A stretch of DNA of 64,000 bases from Pholiota molesta (lineage: Eukaryota; Basidiomycota; Agaricomycetes; Agaricales; Strophariaceae): NCBI GenBank assembly GCA_014925825.1, contig JACGCK010000001.1:1178001-1242000 (forward strand). The letters are read 5' to 3'. The position numbers and the translations under genes were made by a program. Below, one piece after another: positions 1-13,122 of the stretch (the first letter of the stretch is position 1; every line of letters begins with the position of its first letter). Under the pieces are notes generated by a model. The model was not told the DNA's origin and did no database searches. It worked only from the letters and a program-made list of their open reading frames with translations.

Positions 1-250
1 TATATCAAGTCATGTACAGTGCTATGGATCGTTGAGTGCCAGATGGGAACAGACTAAGTGGTTTGGCGCACCTTAGATCGAAAGTGCTGTTAGTAGACGA
101 TCCTGAGTTGACGTTAGTTTGGAGGTCGGACGGTGAGTCGAGTCCGCGACGTTGGAATGGCCGTGGTTGCTTGAGTTTCTTGAAGCTGACCCTGTGGGCT
201 GAAGCGACAGCAGCGACAAGCGCCAGGGAGAGGGGGAGAGATAGTTTCAT
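1..250 (-). CDS. Secreted aspartic protease (pepsin family A1), 5' end only
   Basis: Partial gene that continues off the left edge. The ATG at 250 opens a clear signal peptide (MKLSLPLSLALVAAVASAH) followed by a basic propeptide-like stretch. Exon 1 is 72-250; a 50-bp GT-AG intron (22-71) joins STFDL to STVHDLIY, which resembles the lead-in to the first strand of fungal A1 proteases (usually continuing into an 'xxNITVGG' segment). Neither catalytic Asp motif lies in the window, so the family call rests on the secretion signal, the propeptide style and this short junction. By family knowledge such enzymes mature in the secretory pathway and act outside the cell. It is divergent from the transhydrogenase gene at 732. 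Confidence 0.6.
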
Positions 251-731
251 GGGGAGAAATGAGCGGAGGATAGATAAGGAACGTGTCGGGGAGGAGGGGA
301 CGGAGGGAGAGGACGGACGTCGTCTGAGAGGCGACGGTGACAAGGCACACTGGCTCTTCAGCTTGTTTGCAACTTTGATGTTCAAACACGGAATTCAGCT
401 GTACGTAATTCTGTTTTTGCTGCGGTCTCCAGACTGCTATCACTTGCACAATGGACGCAATAAACAAATACGGTTAACAGAATCCGTCAGTGCGCTGGAC
501 GATGGGCGCTCCGGTGCTGCCACGCACGCAGAGCTTGACCAGGCTTGAAGCTTGAACGATGTGCCGCCCCTGTGCCGCCACTTGACCGAAACGGTGAACG
601 GGCCGTCGCCTGATACTTAAAATACTGATTCCCCACATCGCTTGTCCTGGTCACCGGATCTCCCATGGTCCGCATAAAGGGTCGGGTTTCTCAAGGCCCT
701 TTCTCCTCCTCAAGCTTTTCTAATCCAAACC
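251..731. promoter_or_regulatory. Divergent intergenic region, protease / transhydrogenase
   Basis: The 481 bp between two divergent start codons must hold both promoters. I see no gene in it, and no TATA box or repeat that I would call with confidence. Confidence 0.4.
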
Positions 732-2889
732 ATGGCGGCTGCCTCGCGAAACTCCATCTTGCGTCTCATCAATGCATCCCAGCATTCAGCCTGCCCTTGC
801 CATGGCTGCCGTCCATCTGTGTCCGCAATAGTCAGTTGCAAGCTATTAACCAAATGAGGAACTTTGCCACCCCAATTACTTCTGTTGAGAAGGAGTATGC
901 CTTCGAGGCGCGTTATTAACCCCTCATTTCTCTGATGAACATACATTGACGCGTTTTCCGTTAATTAGGTCGCTGCATCCAACTTGAGATTCGGAGATGG
1001 CGTGACTGCAGAAGTCGGCATGGATCTCAAGAATATGGGTGCCACGAAGGTGAGTTGGTCGTATACCACATGTGCTTCAACTTGTTTCATTAATTCTTAA
1101 TATGCATACAGGTTGGAGTCTTCACTGATCCTAACGTGGCGAAGCTCAAACCAATGCATACAGTGAGCGCCCTGAACTGCCTCCGAAAGCCCCTATTTAC
1201 ATCTCGAATAGACTCTCGCTGCTCTTCAAGCAGAAACTGACCTCCCTTTCGAAGTCTACGATCAAGTAGTTGCCGAACCTACTGAAGACAGCTGGCGAAA
1301 TGCCATTGCGTGGGCTCGCAAACATGACTTCAGTCATTTCTTAGCGTTAGCCCACCTGCTCATACCACCATATCCTCCTCTCATAAATGTTCATCACATA
1401 GCGTCGGAGGCGGCAGTGTTATCGATACTGCCAAGGCTGCCAATCTGTAAGCACTTCATTTTACATGTGCAATCCCTCTCTGACCGTTCGATTTTACCTT
1501 GAAATCCAGATTCTCTGTGTACAAAGAATCTGACCTCATGGATTTCATTAATGCTCCCATCGGAAAGGGCTTACCCATTACGAAGAAATTACTACCTCTT
1601 ATCGCTATACCCACCACTGCTGGAACTGGTTCGGAAACCACAGGAACAGCTATTCTTGATATCACCTCACGTTCCTTCAAGACTGGTATTGCTAACCGCG
1701 CTCTGAAACCGGTTTTGGGCATCGTGGTATGCTTCTAGCACTCTCTTCTTGCGCCACTGTGACATAAAGAAATAATGGTAGGATACCCACAATACCGAAT
1801 CTTGCCCAACTGCAGTCCAAATTAGCGCAGGTCTTGATGTCTTGTTCCACAGCATGGAAAGCTACACTGCAATTCCGTGCGTATTATCTTTAAATTCCGT
1901 TCAATTACGCTCTAATAATTATTTTGTAGCTACACTGAGCGCACACCTCGCCCTGCTAACCCCATCCTTCGACCTGCTTATCAAGGAAGCAACCCAGTTG
2001 CTGACATCTTTTCTTTATGGGCGCTCCAAACTACCGTTACCTATCTTCCCCGCATTGCCAAGAATCCTGATGACGCCGAAGCCCGCAGACAGATGCTGTA
2101 CGCTTGTTTCTTCTTATGTTAACGCGCTTCATGCCCCCTTACATTGTTCAATAGTCTCGCTTCTTCCTTTGCTGGTATTGGATTTGGGAATGCTGGTGTT
2201 CATCTATGCCATGGAATGAGCTATCCTGTAAATATTTCTGGAAAGTTCTCATATTTGTCTATTCTCATTGGCCAACCCATAGATTTCCGGATTGAACAAG
2301 AAAGGACCCAAATATAAGCACCCTGGCTATGTTACCGATCTTCCTATCATTCCCCACGGCGTCAGGTAAATATTCTTCCTTCTTTCGTCATGATTGCCTG
2401 TTGCCTGACTGAAGAGAAATCAGCGTTGCGTTGACAGGACCAGCAGGTTAGTGCAAGAGATGTTGATAGGTCAAAACCTTGAGCTTATATCCTACAATAA
2501 TCTAGTTTTCCAATTTACCGCCCCTTCCTCACCGGACCGACATCGTCAAGCCTTGGCCATCTTCAACGGCACAACTACTTCGGACCCATCGATCACGCGA
2601 ATTCCTGACAGGGAATTGGGCGCTCATCTTTATGAATCCATCGCACGCTTCTTGGATGGTCTCGGTGTGCCTCGTGGATTGAAGGCTGTTGGGTAAGTTA
2701 TAAACCAACCTAATACGTGCTGCGTCTAATATGATCTGCAGGTATCACCGTAGCGACATCGACAAGTTGGTAGAGGGAACTCTCCCTCAACGCCGCGTCC
2801 TCGACCTGGCACCTGGCATTGGAGATGTTATCGGCGCTGACGGCAGGGACCATTTGACAAGGATCATGGAGCGCTCTCTTGAGTATTAA
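732..2889 (+). CDS. ADHFE1: Hydroxyacid-oxoacid transhydrogenase (iron-type alcohol dehydrogenase, mitochondrial)
   Basis: The enzyme family oxidises 4-hydroxybutyrate to succinic semialdehyde while reducing 2-oxoglutarate, in mitochondria. Fourteen exons splice to about 477 residues (human ADHFE1 is 467). The N-terminus has the family's Ser/Arg-rich leader and ACPCHG. Conserved blocks follow in order: [13 protein letters not shown], the nucleotide loop [11 protein letters not shown], the family signature [12 protein letters not shown], the metal-site region [14 protein letters not shown], and a late HGM ([11 protein letters not shown]). Exons 859-907 and 969-1049 join only through a GC-AG intron (908-968). 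Exon 1 (732-810) fits exon 2 (859-907, starting NFATP) only if one base is missing at the 810/811 donor (C-G-G read as C-G); adding it makes the summed exons exactly divisible by three. All other exons are intact. The gene is convergent with HIS6, 114 bp apart. Confidence 0.93.
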
Positions 2890-3003
2890 GAGGGTAGGCA
2901 ATCTATTTTTCGGAAATCTTAGCTTTACATCTCTTGCTTTATATTTTCAATACTCCAACAGTTGTCATATACACAATGAAAGAAGATTATATATCATCTA
3001 CTT

Positions 3004-4279
3004 CTAGGAGGCTGCCGCATTGTTCTCTGCCTGTCGGACAATGTTTTCCCTAACCAAGTCATCAAATTTAACTTGGGTACCGCCAAACATGTCAAGTGCG
3101 CTGTAATGCATTCCAATTATCTGATTTGGCCGTATATAATATGCACATACCTTCCATATGTGAGGTCTACGCGTCCTCCAGAAAGTCGATCCACCAGAGC
3201 CAAGTCGGATATATCTGCGAGCGGCGTTCAATATTCGGAAATGCCAATTAAACACTTGACGCACCTTTTGCTCCCCCTGCATATGTGGTTGGGATAGCCA
3301 CCCATTCCCCAAGCTCTATAATATGATTAGACTGAGCTGGAAAGAAATCAAGGCCGAAAACGCACTCTTTACAAGATCTTCATCTATCCCCTGGCACAAA
3401 CCCTCTACATCGGCAGCATGGACCAAGAACTCGCTGTATGCCGTTCAGTGAATACAGGAATAAAAGCTTGCAATCGACACACCTGCAATACTCCGATAGC
3501 ATGTCAAGCGACTCTATCGGCAAAAATGAATACTTGTTGAAAGTCAACGAACGAAATGTATACCTTTTGAGACCTCCATGTCAGTGATATCTTGCCATTT
3601 GTTCATTGCGACGAGCCATTTATCATCTCTGCGTCGACAACTAGAAAGAACTATCAAGTACCGCCTTGGAGTCATGGAAGACTATTTACCTGACGTCCAC
3701 AACCAGGCGATCCCTTCCAACAACTTCTGAAATAGCCTTCAGGCGTTCCAATGAGAATTTCGCGTTTGGAAACAGGTATGAAGTGACAATGATCTTAGAA
3801 GTGTGGTCAATGGTTCGTGTTCTATATCAGGGTTAGAAGGAGCATACTTTGCTAGCACCAGCGTCTATCCAATATTTGGCATTCTTATCGTTGATTCCAC
3901 CGCCAACTTGGAGTTTGTCTGAGCTTTCTCAAGTCGTCAATAATAACATCAGCGCGACTAGCAATTCCCGAACCTGGCCAAGCTGCCAGAGCCTCCAGTG
4001 CAGCGTCGTCGTTCCCTGGGCCAAGTTTTATAACATGGCCACCCTCAAGGTTATGCTGTTTATAAATCTGTGCGAATTCCCCGGCGCTTTGTCTGTGTCG
4101 AGAGAAGAGGTTGGTTTCGTGGGATGCGGCAGCGCCAGAGAAGGGGTGCACCTTGCAACGAAATTGGTTCTCAGAGTATCTGGGGACTTGTCTGAAAGCG
4201 TTCCTCCGACTATTTGCTTGACCTGCCCATTGTGGAGGTCGATGCAGGGTCTGAACAGACTCCTGCGAGGGGCAGACAT
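3004..4279 (-). CDS. HIS6: ProFAR isomerase, histidine biosynthesis (HisA/His6)
   Basis: Phosphoribosylformimino-AICAR-P isomerase, the fourth step of histidine synthesis, a cytosolic TIM-barrel enzyme. The start [20 protein letters not shown] carries the N-terminal catalytic Asp (CIDL) and the VKQIVGG loop. Later exons give [62 protein letters not shown] and [17 protein letters not shown], in the order expected for eukaryotic His6. About ten exons separated by short introns (for example 3919-3973 and 4093-4151) splice cleanly in frame, so the gene looks intact. It is divergent from RPL35 with 327 bp between starts. Confidence 0.93.
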
Positions 4280-4606
4280 GGAATTAGATTGGCAAGTCCA
4301 CAACGGTAACCGAGATAAGATCACTGGGAACTGTAACAGATCGGAACGGAGATCCCCGAACCGACGTGCCGTGGGGCGTGGGAGCAACTTTACAGTTCAC
4401 AAAATAAGGTTCAGGACGCAAATGTGGAAACGTCAATTTGGCCACCGTTCAGCACGACGTCCCTCAAGGTGAGTAATTTATGCTAGTTTGTTGCGCGACC
4501 CCGTAACACTGCGGAGAGGGTTACCATGACCTCATTTCTTGCAGAGCACGGTGGTTGAGAGAGGGCGAAGTGCTGATTGTGGGCAATTATTATAGATCCC
4601 ACTAAA
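4280..4606. promoter_or_regulatory. Shared promoter region HIS6 / RPL35
   Basis: A 327-bp divergent spacer. Plus-strand sequence near 4580-4600 (ATTATTATAGATCCC) lies just upstream of the RPL35 ATG and may be its core promoter or 5' leader. No further element recognised. Confidence 0.35.
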
Positions 4607-5148
4607 ATGGCAAAAGTCAAGGCCTACGAACTCCAATCCAAGTGCGTGCGGAAGGGACGATTAGGATAACGATTGGAGATTAAACGCGGTTTTATAGGTC
4701 CAAGAACGACTTGTCCAAGCAGCTGCTGGAGTTGAAGAATGAGCTCCTCACTCTGCGAGTGCAGAAGATTGCTGGTGGATCGGCATCAAAGCTCACAAAG
4801 ATGTGAGTGTTGGAGTACTGCGTAGGGATATTAGAGGGGCTTATAATTTGTGCTTTAGATCTACCGTGCGCAAGTCGATTGCCCGTGTCCTGACTGTGAT
4901 GAACCAGAAGGCTCGCCAAAACCTCCGGGAATACTACAAGGACAAGAAATTCCTTCCCCTTGACCTGCGACCAAAGAAGACACGGGCGATTAGGCGGAGG
5001 TTGACCAAGGTGCGTTGGGATCTATATTTTTAATGAGTAATATATTGATATGTTGCTATCATTATAGCACGAGGCGTCTATTAAGACCCTCAAGCAGATC
5101 AAGAAGGAGAAGAACTTCCCTATCAGGAAGTACGCCGTCAAGGCCTGA
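4607..5148 (+). CDS. RPL35: 60S ribosomal protein L35 (uL29)
   Basis: Large-subunit protein that sits near the polypeptide exit tunnel. Four exons (4607-4641, 4698-4802, 4859-5009, 5068-5148) give 123 residues, the same length as the human protein. Diagnostic sequences are [51 protein letters not shown], the [15 protein letters not shown] block and the C-terminal [13 protein letters not shown]. The first exon is very short (11 full codons), as is common in ribosomal protein genes. No frame problem is seen. Confidence 0.98.
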
Positions 5149-5867
5149 GTTTCGGAGCTTGTGGTGGGCGTTGGATGTGGTTATGTGTTATGCTGTCCTT
5201 CAATTCGCGGTTGATTTTTCTCTTCATTATGTTCCAAGCTATACATCATCACATCCATGCCCACATTTATATGATCCAGCTTGCGAATTGAAAGCAGTCA
5301 ACGACGGAACGAATGATTACGTAACACTAACGAGGCTATCTTGGGCATTTTCTGGCGAGGTGGAGGAATTGCAAAATCTCTGAGACCTGTTTTGAAACAA
5401 GGGATGTTTGCTCGGCGCGAGTAACGTCGAAGAAGCCTTACAGGATGTCAGTGGTATTGTACTCGTCTTGGTCTATCCACTGCGATGTGCAGCGGTGTGG
5501 GACCACGTCTTGTTTAAGTCGGCTCGCAACAACCGCGGACATAGTTTAAGATATTAGTGCGATCAACGCTCTCACTCTCTTCTAGTTTCCCTTCACGACC
5601 GTAACATACCCACGCCTCGAGGACTACGGACGGCCTTTGCGGAGATCCCTCCGGAGCGTTCAAGGCGGCAACTGCGAACTGAGAACTTGGAGTGGCAGCG
5701 TAGGATCTCCTGCAGCGATATCGGCGGTGACGATGGTGAGTGGTCGGGACTCGGCGGCGGGGACATGATGGTATCACGGAAGCAATGTGAGGACACGTGT
5801 GGTGCTTGGTTAACTTGGATCTACCCATGAGGTCAGACTCTGAGCGCCGGGTCTCCACTCCCTCATC
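5149..5867. other. Intergenic, L35 3' flank and kinase promoter
   Basis: 719 bp between two plus-strand genes. Open frames here do not look like protein and no repeat or RNA gene is recognised. It presumably holds the L35 3' UTR and the kinase promoter. Confidence 0.4.
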
Positions 5868-8203
<2,336 letters not shown>

Positions 8204-8686
8204 TTGCGCTTCCTGATACCCCCTCCCTCCCACCTCGTCAGCCATCCTGCATTCGACATATTCCTCTCAGTTCTACATTGCTCTTTTCCTACATCTATGC
8301 TTTTTTTTAGTTTTTTTTTTCTGTTTTTTTAAGCTTCTTCCATGTTATCTACGATCATACCATGTACATACATACTTATGTCCACCCTTTACGATTGTTT
8401 ACGACACGACTTTATTTGTTGCCAACCAATGCCAATCATGACATATTCTGCGCACACCTCATGCACAAAAACGAAATTCCAAAAATTGCAATCCAGGTAA
8501 TTTTTTATCAACTCTAAAGCCTTAAATAAATAGCATGTGCTGTGAAAGAAGTTGGGAAGACGATTCGGAGTTAACTATGTTGAATCCTAAATAAAATACC
8601 AAGCGCCCATGTAGATCAGGGTATATATATAGAGTTGAGATGATATCCAAAAGCTAAGTAATATACTGTACGTCCTCGTAAGAGGA
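8204..8686. other. Convergent 3' flanks
   Basis: 483 bp between convergent genes. T-rich runs at 8308-8330 follow the kinase stop. No gene seen. Confidence 0.4.
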
Positions 8687-10844
8687 TCAATCCAACTTTT
8701 CTTGCAACATGATTTCAGCGCATCTTTCCGCCACGCATACTGTGGGCGCTTGCAAATGCGTACCGAGGACCCATGGAAAAATGCTGGAATCGGCGACCCT
8801 CAGACCACTAACACCAAACACCTTCAACTCGGCATCCACTACTCCTCCACCATTGGGTGCGTCCTCGGCAGGTGCCATGCGGCACGTAGAGCTGTAGTGG
8901 TACGTTGTCCTGTTGCGATACCGGATGAACTTGTCCAGGGCAGCGTCATCGTCGCCTTTGGGCACGTCATAAGCATCGAGAGCATACCCCTGTTCCCTCA
9001 TTTTATTGACAATGCGAAGGGTGAGCCTAACTGATGCGCGCAGAGGAGCAAAATCGGCGGAATTCGAGAGGTATCGTGGGTCGATGCGCAGAGGGGCTTG
9101 TGGGTCTTTTGATGAGAGACGCACAGTACCCTTGCTTTTAGGATGCAAGAGAACATTAAGGAAACTGAACGTGCCCCGAGATTTATCATAGTCCGTGAGG
9201 TCACTACTATCATACGCCATCTATAAATTAATGATTAATTACCTCGACATTCATCCTCCAGAATGAAAACGTACAGGCATGATCTCGATATCAGGCACTC
9301 TATCTCTATCGTTTGCATCGGGTTTTAGAGGCATGCCTCGGTTATCCAAGAGGAACGACGAAGCAAAAATTGCGAGCTGGAGTACCGGAGCGAGTAACGC
9401 TCCTGTTCCGAAGAACAAGTAGCGGAAGAGTTCGATTATGAACACCCATGGTCGTGTCTGAAGTGCTAATAGTGACTCGTTCATAGATATTTGGTACATT
9501 AGCGAAACTCCAAAGTGATCCTCCTATAAATTTGTCAGATTATTGAATGTGTAAATGGAACAAAATACACACTAGATTAGATCCAACGGCGGGTAAATTC
9601 TTCACTACATCAACACCATGCTCTTTAAGTGGTCGGCAGGGCCGATTCCACTCAACAGCAGAATATGAGGAGAACCGAAAGGGCCAGCGCATAACACAAT
9701 TTTCTTTTCTAGCTTTGACATTCCTCTTCGCAGTGGGCCGAGCACGAGAGAAAAGGTTGATTCCTCGTGCGGAAGGTGGCTTGTTGGGTATAGTGTGGAT
9801 ATCCAAGTTCTCAACAATAGTATTTGTGACTATGTGAAGATTATCCCGCCTCTTCAGAGCCACTTTCATAGGAAGGAAAGCGTGATAAGTGGAATTACGA
9901 TGTTGGTTCTGATCCCGCGTATACTGAAGCAAACCACACCCAATGGATGGGTGTACTGGTGAGTTGAGGTCTTTGATATAAGGGAGGCCAATGCCTGTGC
10001 AAGCGTCTATCGTCCTGGATTATCGTTAGTACAAAGCCGCGGATTCAGAGTGGTGAGGTGAATTACTTGTCGAATCCAGGAAAATGGAGATCATTGCCAG
10101 GACCACGGTTACACCATTCACCTGATACAAAGAGAAATGAGGATTCAATAAACTCATTATCATTCAGACGTGATGTTATTTAACACACCGTTTGTTCCAT
10201 GCACATTTGGGTCCGCGTCGTAGTCAAGTGCCCTTTCTGACTTCATGAAACTCTTTCCGACATCTTTCCAACCCCATCCTGGACAACCTGATTCTTCCCA
10301 CATGTCATACTCCTTCTTCAGTCCCCTGGTGTACAACATCTGGTTGATTCTGGATGAACCTCCCAAAGCCGATCCAACAATGAGCTCAATAGGACGCCCC
10401 AACTCAGGCTGATAGTCGCTCTGCCTCTTTTGCGTACGCGAGCCATTCGAAGCGAAGTCGGAGGAAAGTAGAGGAACTCGAGAAGCCCAACTATCAGCAA
10501 GCGGGCCACGTTCAACAAGAAGAACAGTAGTGTTCGGTGAAGCGCTCAGGCGGTTTGCAAGAACACAGCCTGCTGTTCCTCCTCCTGTACATAACTGGTA
10601 TGAGAACAAATTTGGCTAAAGAATGCTTGGGAGGCTTACCAACAATGATATAGTCGTATTCATCCCTTATGTCTTGGATCTGAACTTCTGGGTACGCATT
10701 TGTAAATGGCCACATACCAGTCAACGCCGTCGTTGACGGTAGTCCTTGCGCCTACTATTATTAGAGAACGCCGGTATAACTATCTCCAGATGGCTCAACC
10801 CCATCCGATCCGTCATTCCATGGATCCCAGAAGACGGGGAATCC
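8687..10844 (-). CDS. GMC-family FAD oxidoreductase (AA3-type), 5' exon unresolved, frameshifted
   Basis: Flavoenzyme of the glucose-methanol-choline family, which in wood- and litter-decay fungi often oxidises alcohols or sugars; the substrate cannot be read from the sequence. Visible parts: the dinucleotide fold DYIIVG+GGTAGCVLANRLS, the GMC signature GSALGGSSRINQMLYTRG, the FAD-side IVLCAGPFGSPHILLLSGIG, and the C-terminal HYSSTCRM and GTHLQAPTVCVAE blocks that carry the usual active-site His positions. An upstream exon (10800-10844, reading GFPVFWDPWNDGSDG) joins through a 48-bp intron to LPSTTALTGMWPF; the true start lies further upstream and was not found. In the middle the frame moves +1 near 9710-9713 (A-run, NVKARKE to IVLCAG) and back near 9621-9626 (GPADHLK to EHGVDVV), two closely spaced, compensating indels. 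No clear signal peptide in what is visible. Confidence 0.85.
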
Positions 10845-11499
10845 CTATCAGGGATAGTGAGTGAAACCCATTGACATCCATGGTTTTGCTACTCCAGGAT
10901 CATATTCATATGTGGACAGAGAACTTACTAGGCCCTCGGAAATTTCTTCTTCTCGTGTTGTTCTCGTGCGCCTTTTGATTCAAATTGGATTCAAAGGCAC
11001 TTTTCATCATCAGCAGTAACTATTGACTGGATTCTTTAAACAATTCAGTGTCATCCCATCATTTATCTCTATTGTCCAACAATGTGAGCATTAGCTTTTG
11101 CACTATCGGATCGGAACAGACATGACTTTCTGGATCACTTCAATCCAGCGGCGGAGGTTTCATTGACGATTCCCCTCCTTCCCGCGCTGTGTGCTATCAT
11201 CTATACATTTTGTGGATGGCAAGAACGTATGAAGGTGAAGTGTCATTGTTTCAGCAAGTTGAGCTAATACTATAGAAGGTACAGAAATTAAGCAGTAGGC
11301 GCAAAAATACATATGTAATCATCCAGAATGTGGTCAGTTCCTTGGTTTTTTTTTTTTTTGGCTTAGTCCGTGAGTAGAAACGATTAAATGCTATGAAGAG
11401 GTGCTGAGTCCGTTTGAAACAAAGTCCCGATGAAATGTAGCAACTGCAAATTGGAAACATGATGTGATATAAAGATGTCCATTTCAATAAGAACGTCCG
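10845..11499. other. Intergenic, GMC 5' region and chitin deacetylase 3' flank
   Basis: It probably contains the missing first exon(s) of the GMC gene. A 15-base T run sits near 11346-11360. No other gene recognised. Confidence 0.35.
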
Positions 11500-13122
11500 T
11501 TATGAAAGGAGAACGAAAACAGTTGACAGAAAACCAAATAGAAAGGAGGAAAACCCGGCGGTCATAACATTCGCTGAACTCGTTGAAGGTAGTTGTTGAC
11601 TGCTGATTGACGATGAGGCAGCGGCACTAGTACTAGTAGAGGTTGGGCTCGATGTTGAAGCGGTTGTCGATGTTGAGGACGACGAAGTGGAGGAAAGCCC
11701 AAGGATGATATCGGCTTTTACCACGTCATCTGAAGCTGAACCCTCAGCATTTTGATAGGTGTCACCGTCGTTGATGGCCTTAGCGAGTGACATGAATTTC
11801 CAACCAGCGGCCTGTATCTGAGGATAGGCCGTAATGAAAGCATTGACGGTAGTGGCTGCGATTTCATGCTCCAGAATAATAAGACCAGGTGACTTGGGCA
11901 CTGAAAAAGTGTTAGCCCAGCGAAGCTGAAGAGCTGTTGACAGTACGTACGTGCTAAGAACTTAGTCAGAGCAGTTTCAATAGATGCGGGGGTGCCATCC
12001 CAGTCAGAGGTACTATTTCAATCAGTGAATAAACGCGTAGACATAAGTAGTTGGAACTCAAGCTTACTCTTGATTCCAAACAACAGTCTCCAGTCCAAAT
12101 ACCTGTAAAGGGAAAAAAAAAAAAAAAAAATATCAATTACATAAATGCTTAAGCACTAAGTAGACTTCATGCCACAAACCTCGAGAGCAATAGCACGGAC
12201 CCTCAAATCCGAGTCGCCGTATGGAGGCCTCCAATATCTGGGAACACGACCTCCAGTCGAGTCGTGAATCAACTGCATCGTATAACCGAACTGAAATATC
12301 GATCAACACCTATAAAAGCCGCATATGAAAGAATAGAAGACCCACCTGGCCGAGAAGATCAAGATTACTCAAGGTCGTCATATATGGATGGGTCCATGTG
12401 TGAACTGCGATATCGTGACCAGCATCAAAAGCGGCTAGGAATTGAGCGGGATAATAGATGATATTTATTCCAATCATAAAATGCGTTGTGGTGTCGTTGT
12501 TGCTGTCCAGGAAATTGACAAGCTGTGGGGTCAGCTATTGCGATGAAAGGAAATTAATGCTGAAGTTACAAAAATGGCCAGCGAGATACTCACTGGCGAC
12601 GGCCCATCATCAAAGGAAGAGGCGAAGATACCGTCAGGAGAATCCCAAATATCGCCTGGTATTCTACATTTATACGTCGCGGAACAAATTGTAGGACCAT
12701 TGGGGTTGGCACCAATAGGGTATACCGGGTTGGTACCTGGCGTATTCTTTGATTGTGGGACGTCTGGAATCTTTCCAGCTGCAATGGCAGCATTCAGTGC
12801 AGCAACCCACTCCGCTGGAAGAGTGCTTGTGTTCGGAGCGCCCATGGGATATCCAGCTGACCATTCTAAAACAAACTCTGTCAATATTTACTTTCTTAGC
12901 CCCATCAACAAACGTACCAGGTGTGCCCACTGTAGGATAGTCGGTACCATCAGTAGTCGCGCGTTCGAATAGGGCGTGTACAGGGTGATCTCGACGTTGA
13001 TACCAGGCGTTTGGCAGAGATTTTCGAACATTATGAGAATGGCCATCATGAGAATCGTGAGGTGTAGGCACAGCTAACGTGCCAACAAGAGAAAAGGCGA
13101 CGAGAATTAGTTGGAATAACAT
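11500..13122 (-). CDS. Chitin deacetylase (CE4), secreted and probably GPI-anchored
   Basis: Removes acetyl groups from cell-wall chitin to make chitosan. The ATG at 13122 opens a signal peptide ([19 protein letters not shown]) followed by a His-rich stretch ([10 protein letters not shown]). The CE4 motifs are all visible: SFDDGPSP (catalytic base and metal Asp), HTWTHP (metal His pair), [16 protein letters not shown] and the late LEHE. The C-terminus has a long Ser/Thr linker and a hydrophobic tail ending [12 protein letters not shown], as in GPI-anchored fungal enzymes. Several short introns splice in frame and the gene looks intact. One intron carries an 18-base T tract (minus strand) as its polypyrimidine run. 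Confidence 0.94.
12113..12130. repeat. (A)18 homopolymer inside a chitin deacetylase intron
   Basis: Eighteen consecutive A on the plus strand. On the coding strand this is a T18 tract followed by CCCTTTACAG, the 3' splice site of the intron preceding the [11 protein letters not shown] exon. Confidence 0.9.

Noticed and set aside
831..889. Alternative first intron (GTCAGT donor to TTGAG, 59 bp) in the transhydrogenase gene
   Set aside because: It is in phase but deletes the conserved NFATP leader. The 48-bp intron with branch site CTATTAAC plus one missing base fits better and makes the exon sum divisible by three.
8687..13122. Secondary-metabolite or lignin-degradation gene cluster around the GMC enzyme
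   Set aside because: Its neighbours are a kinase and a chitin deacetylase; the P450 lies 50 kb away, and no synthase, transporter or regulator links them.
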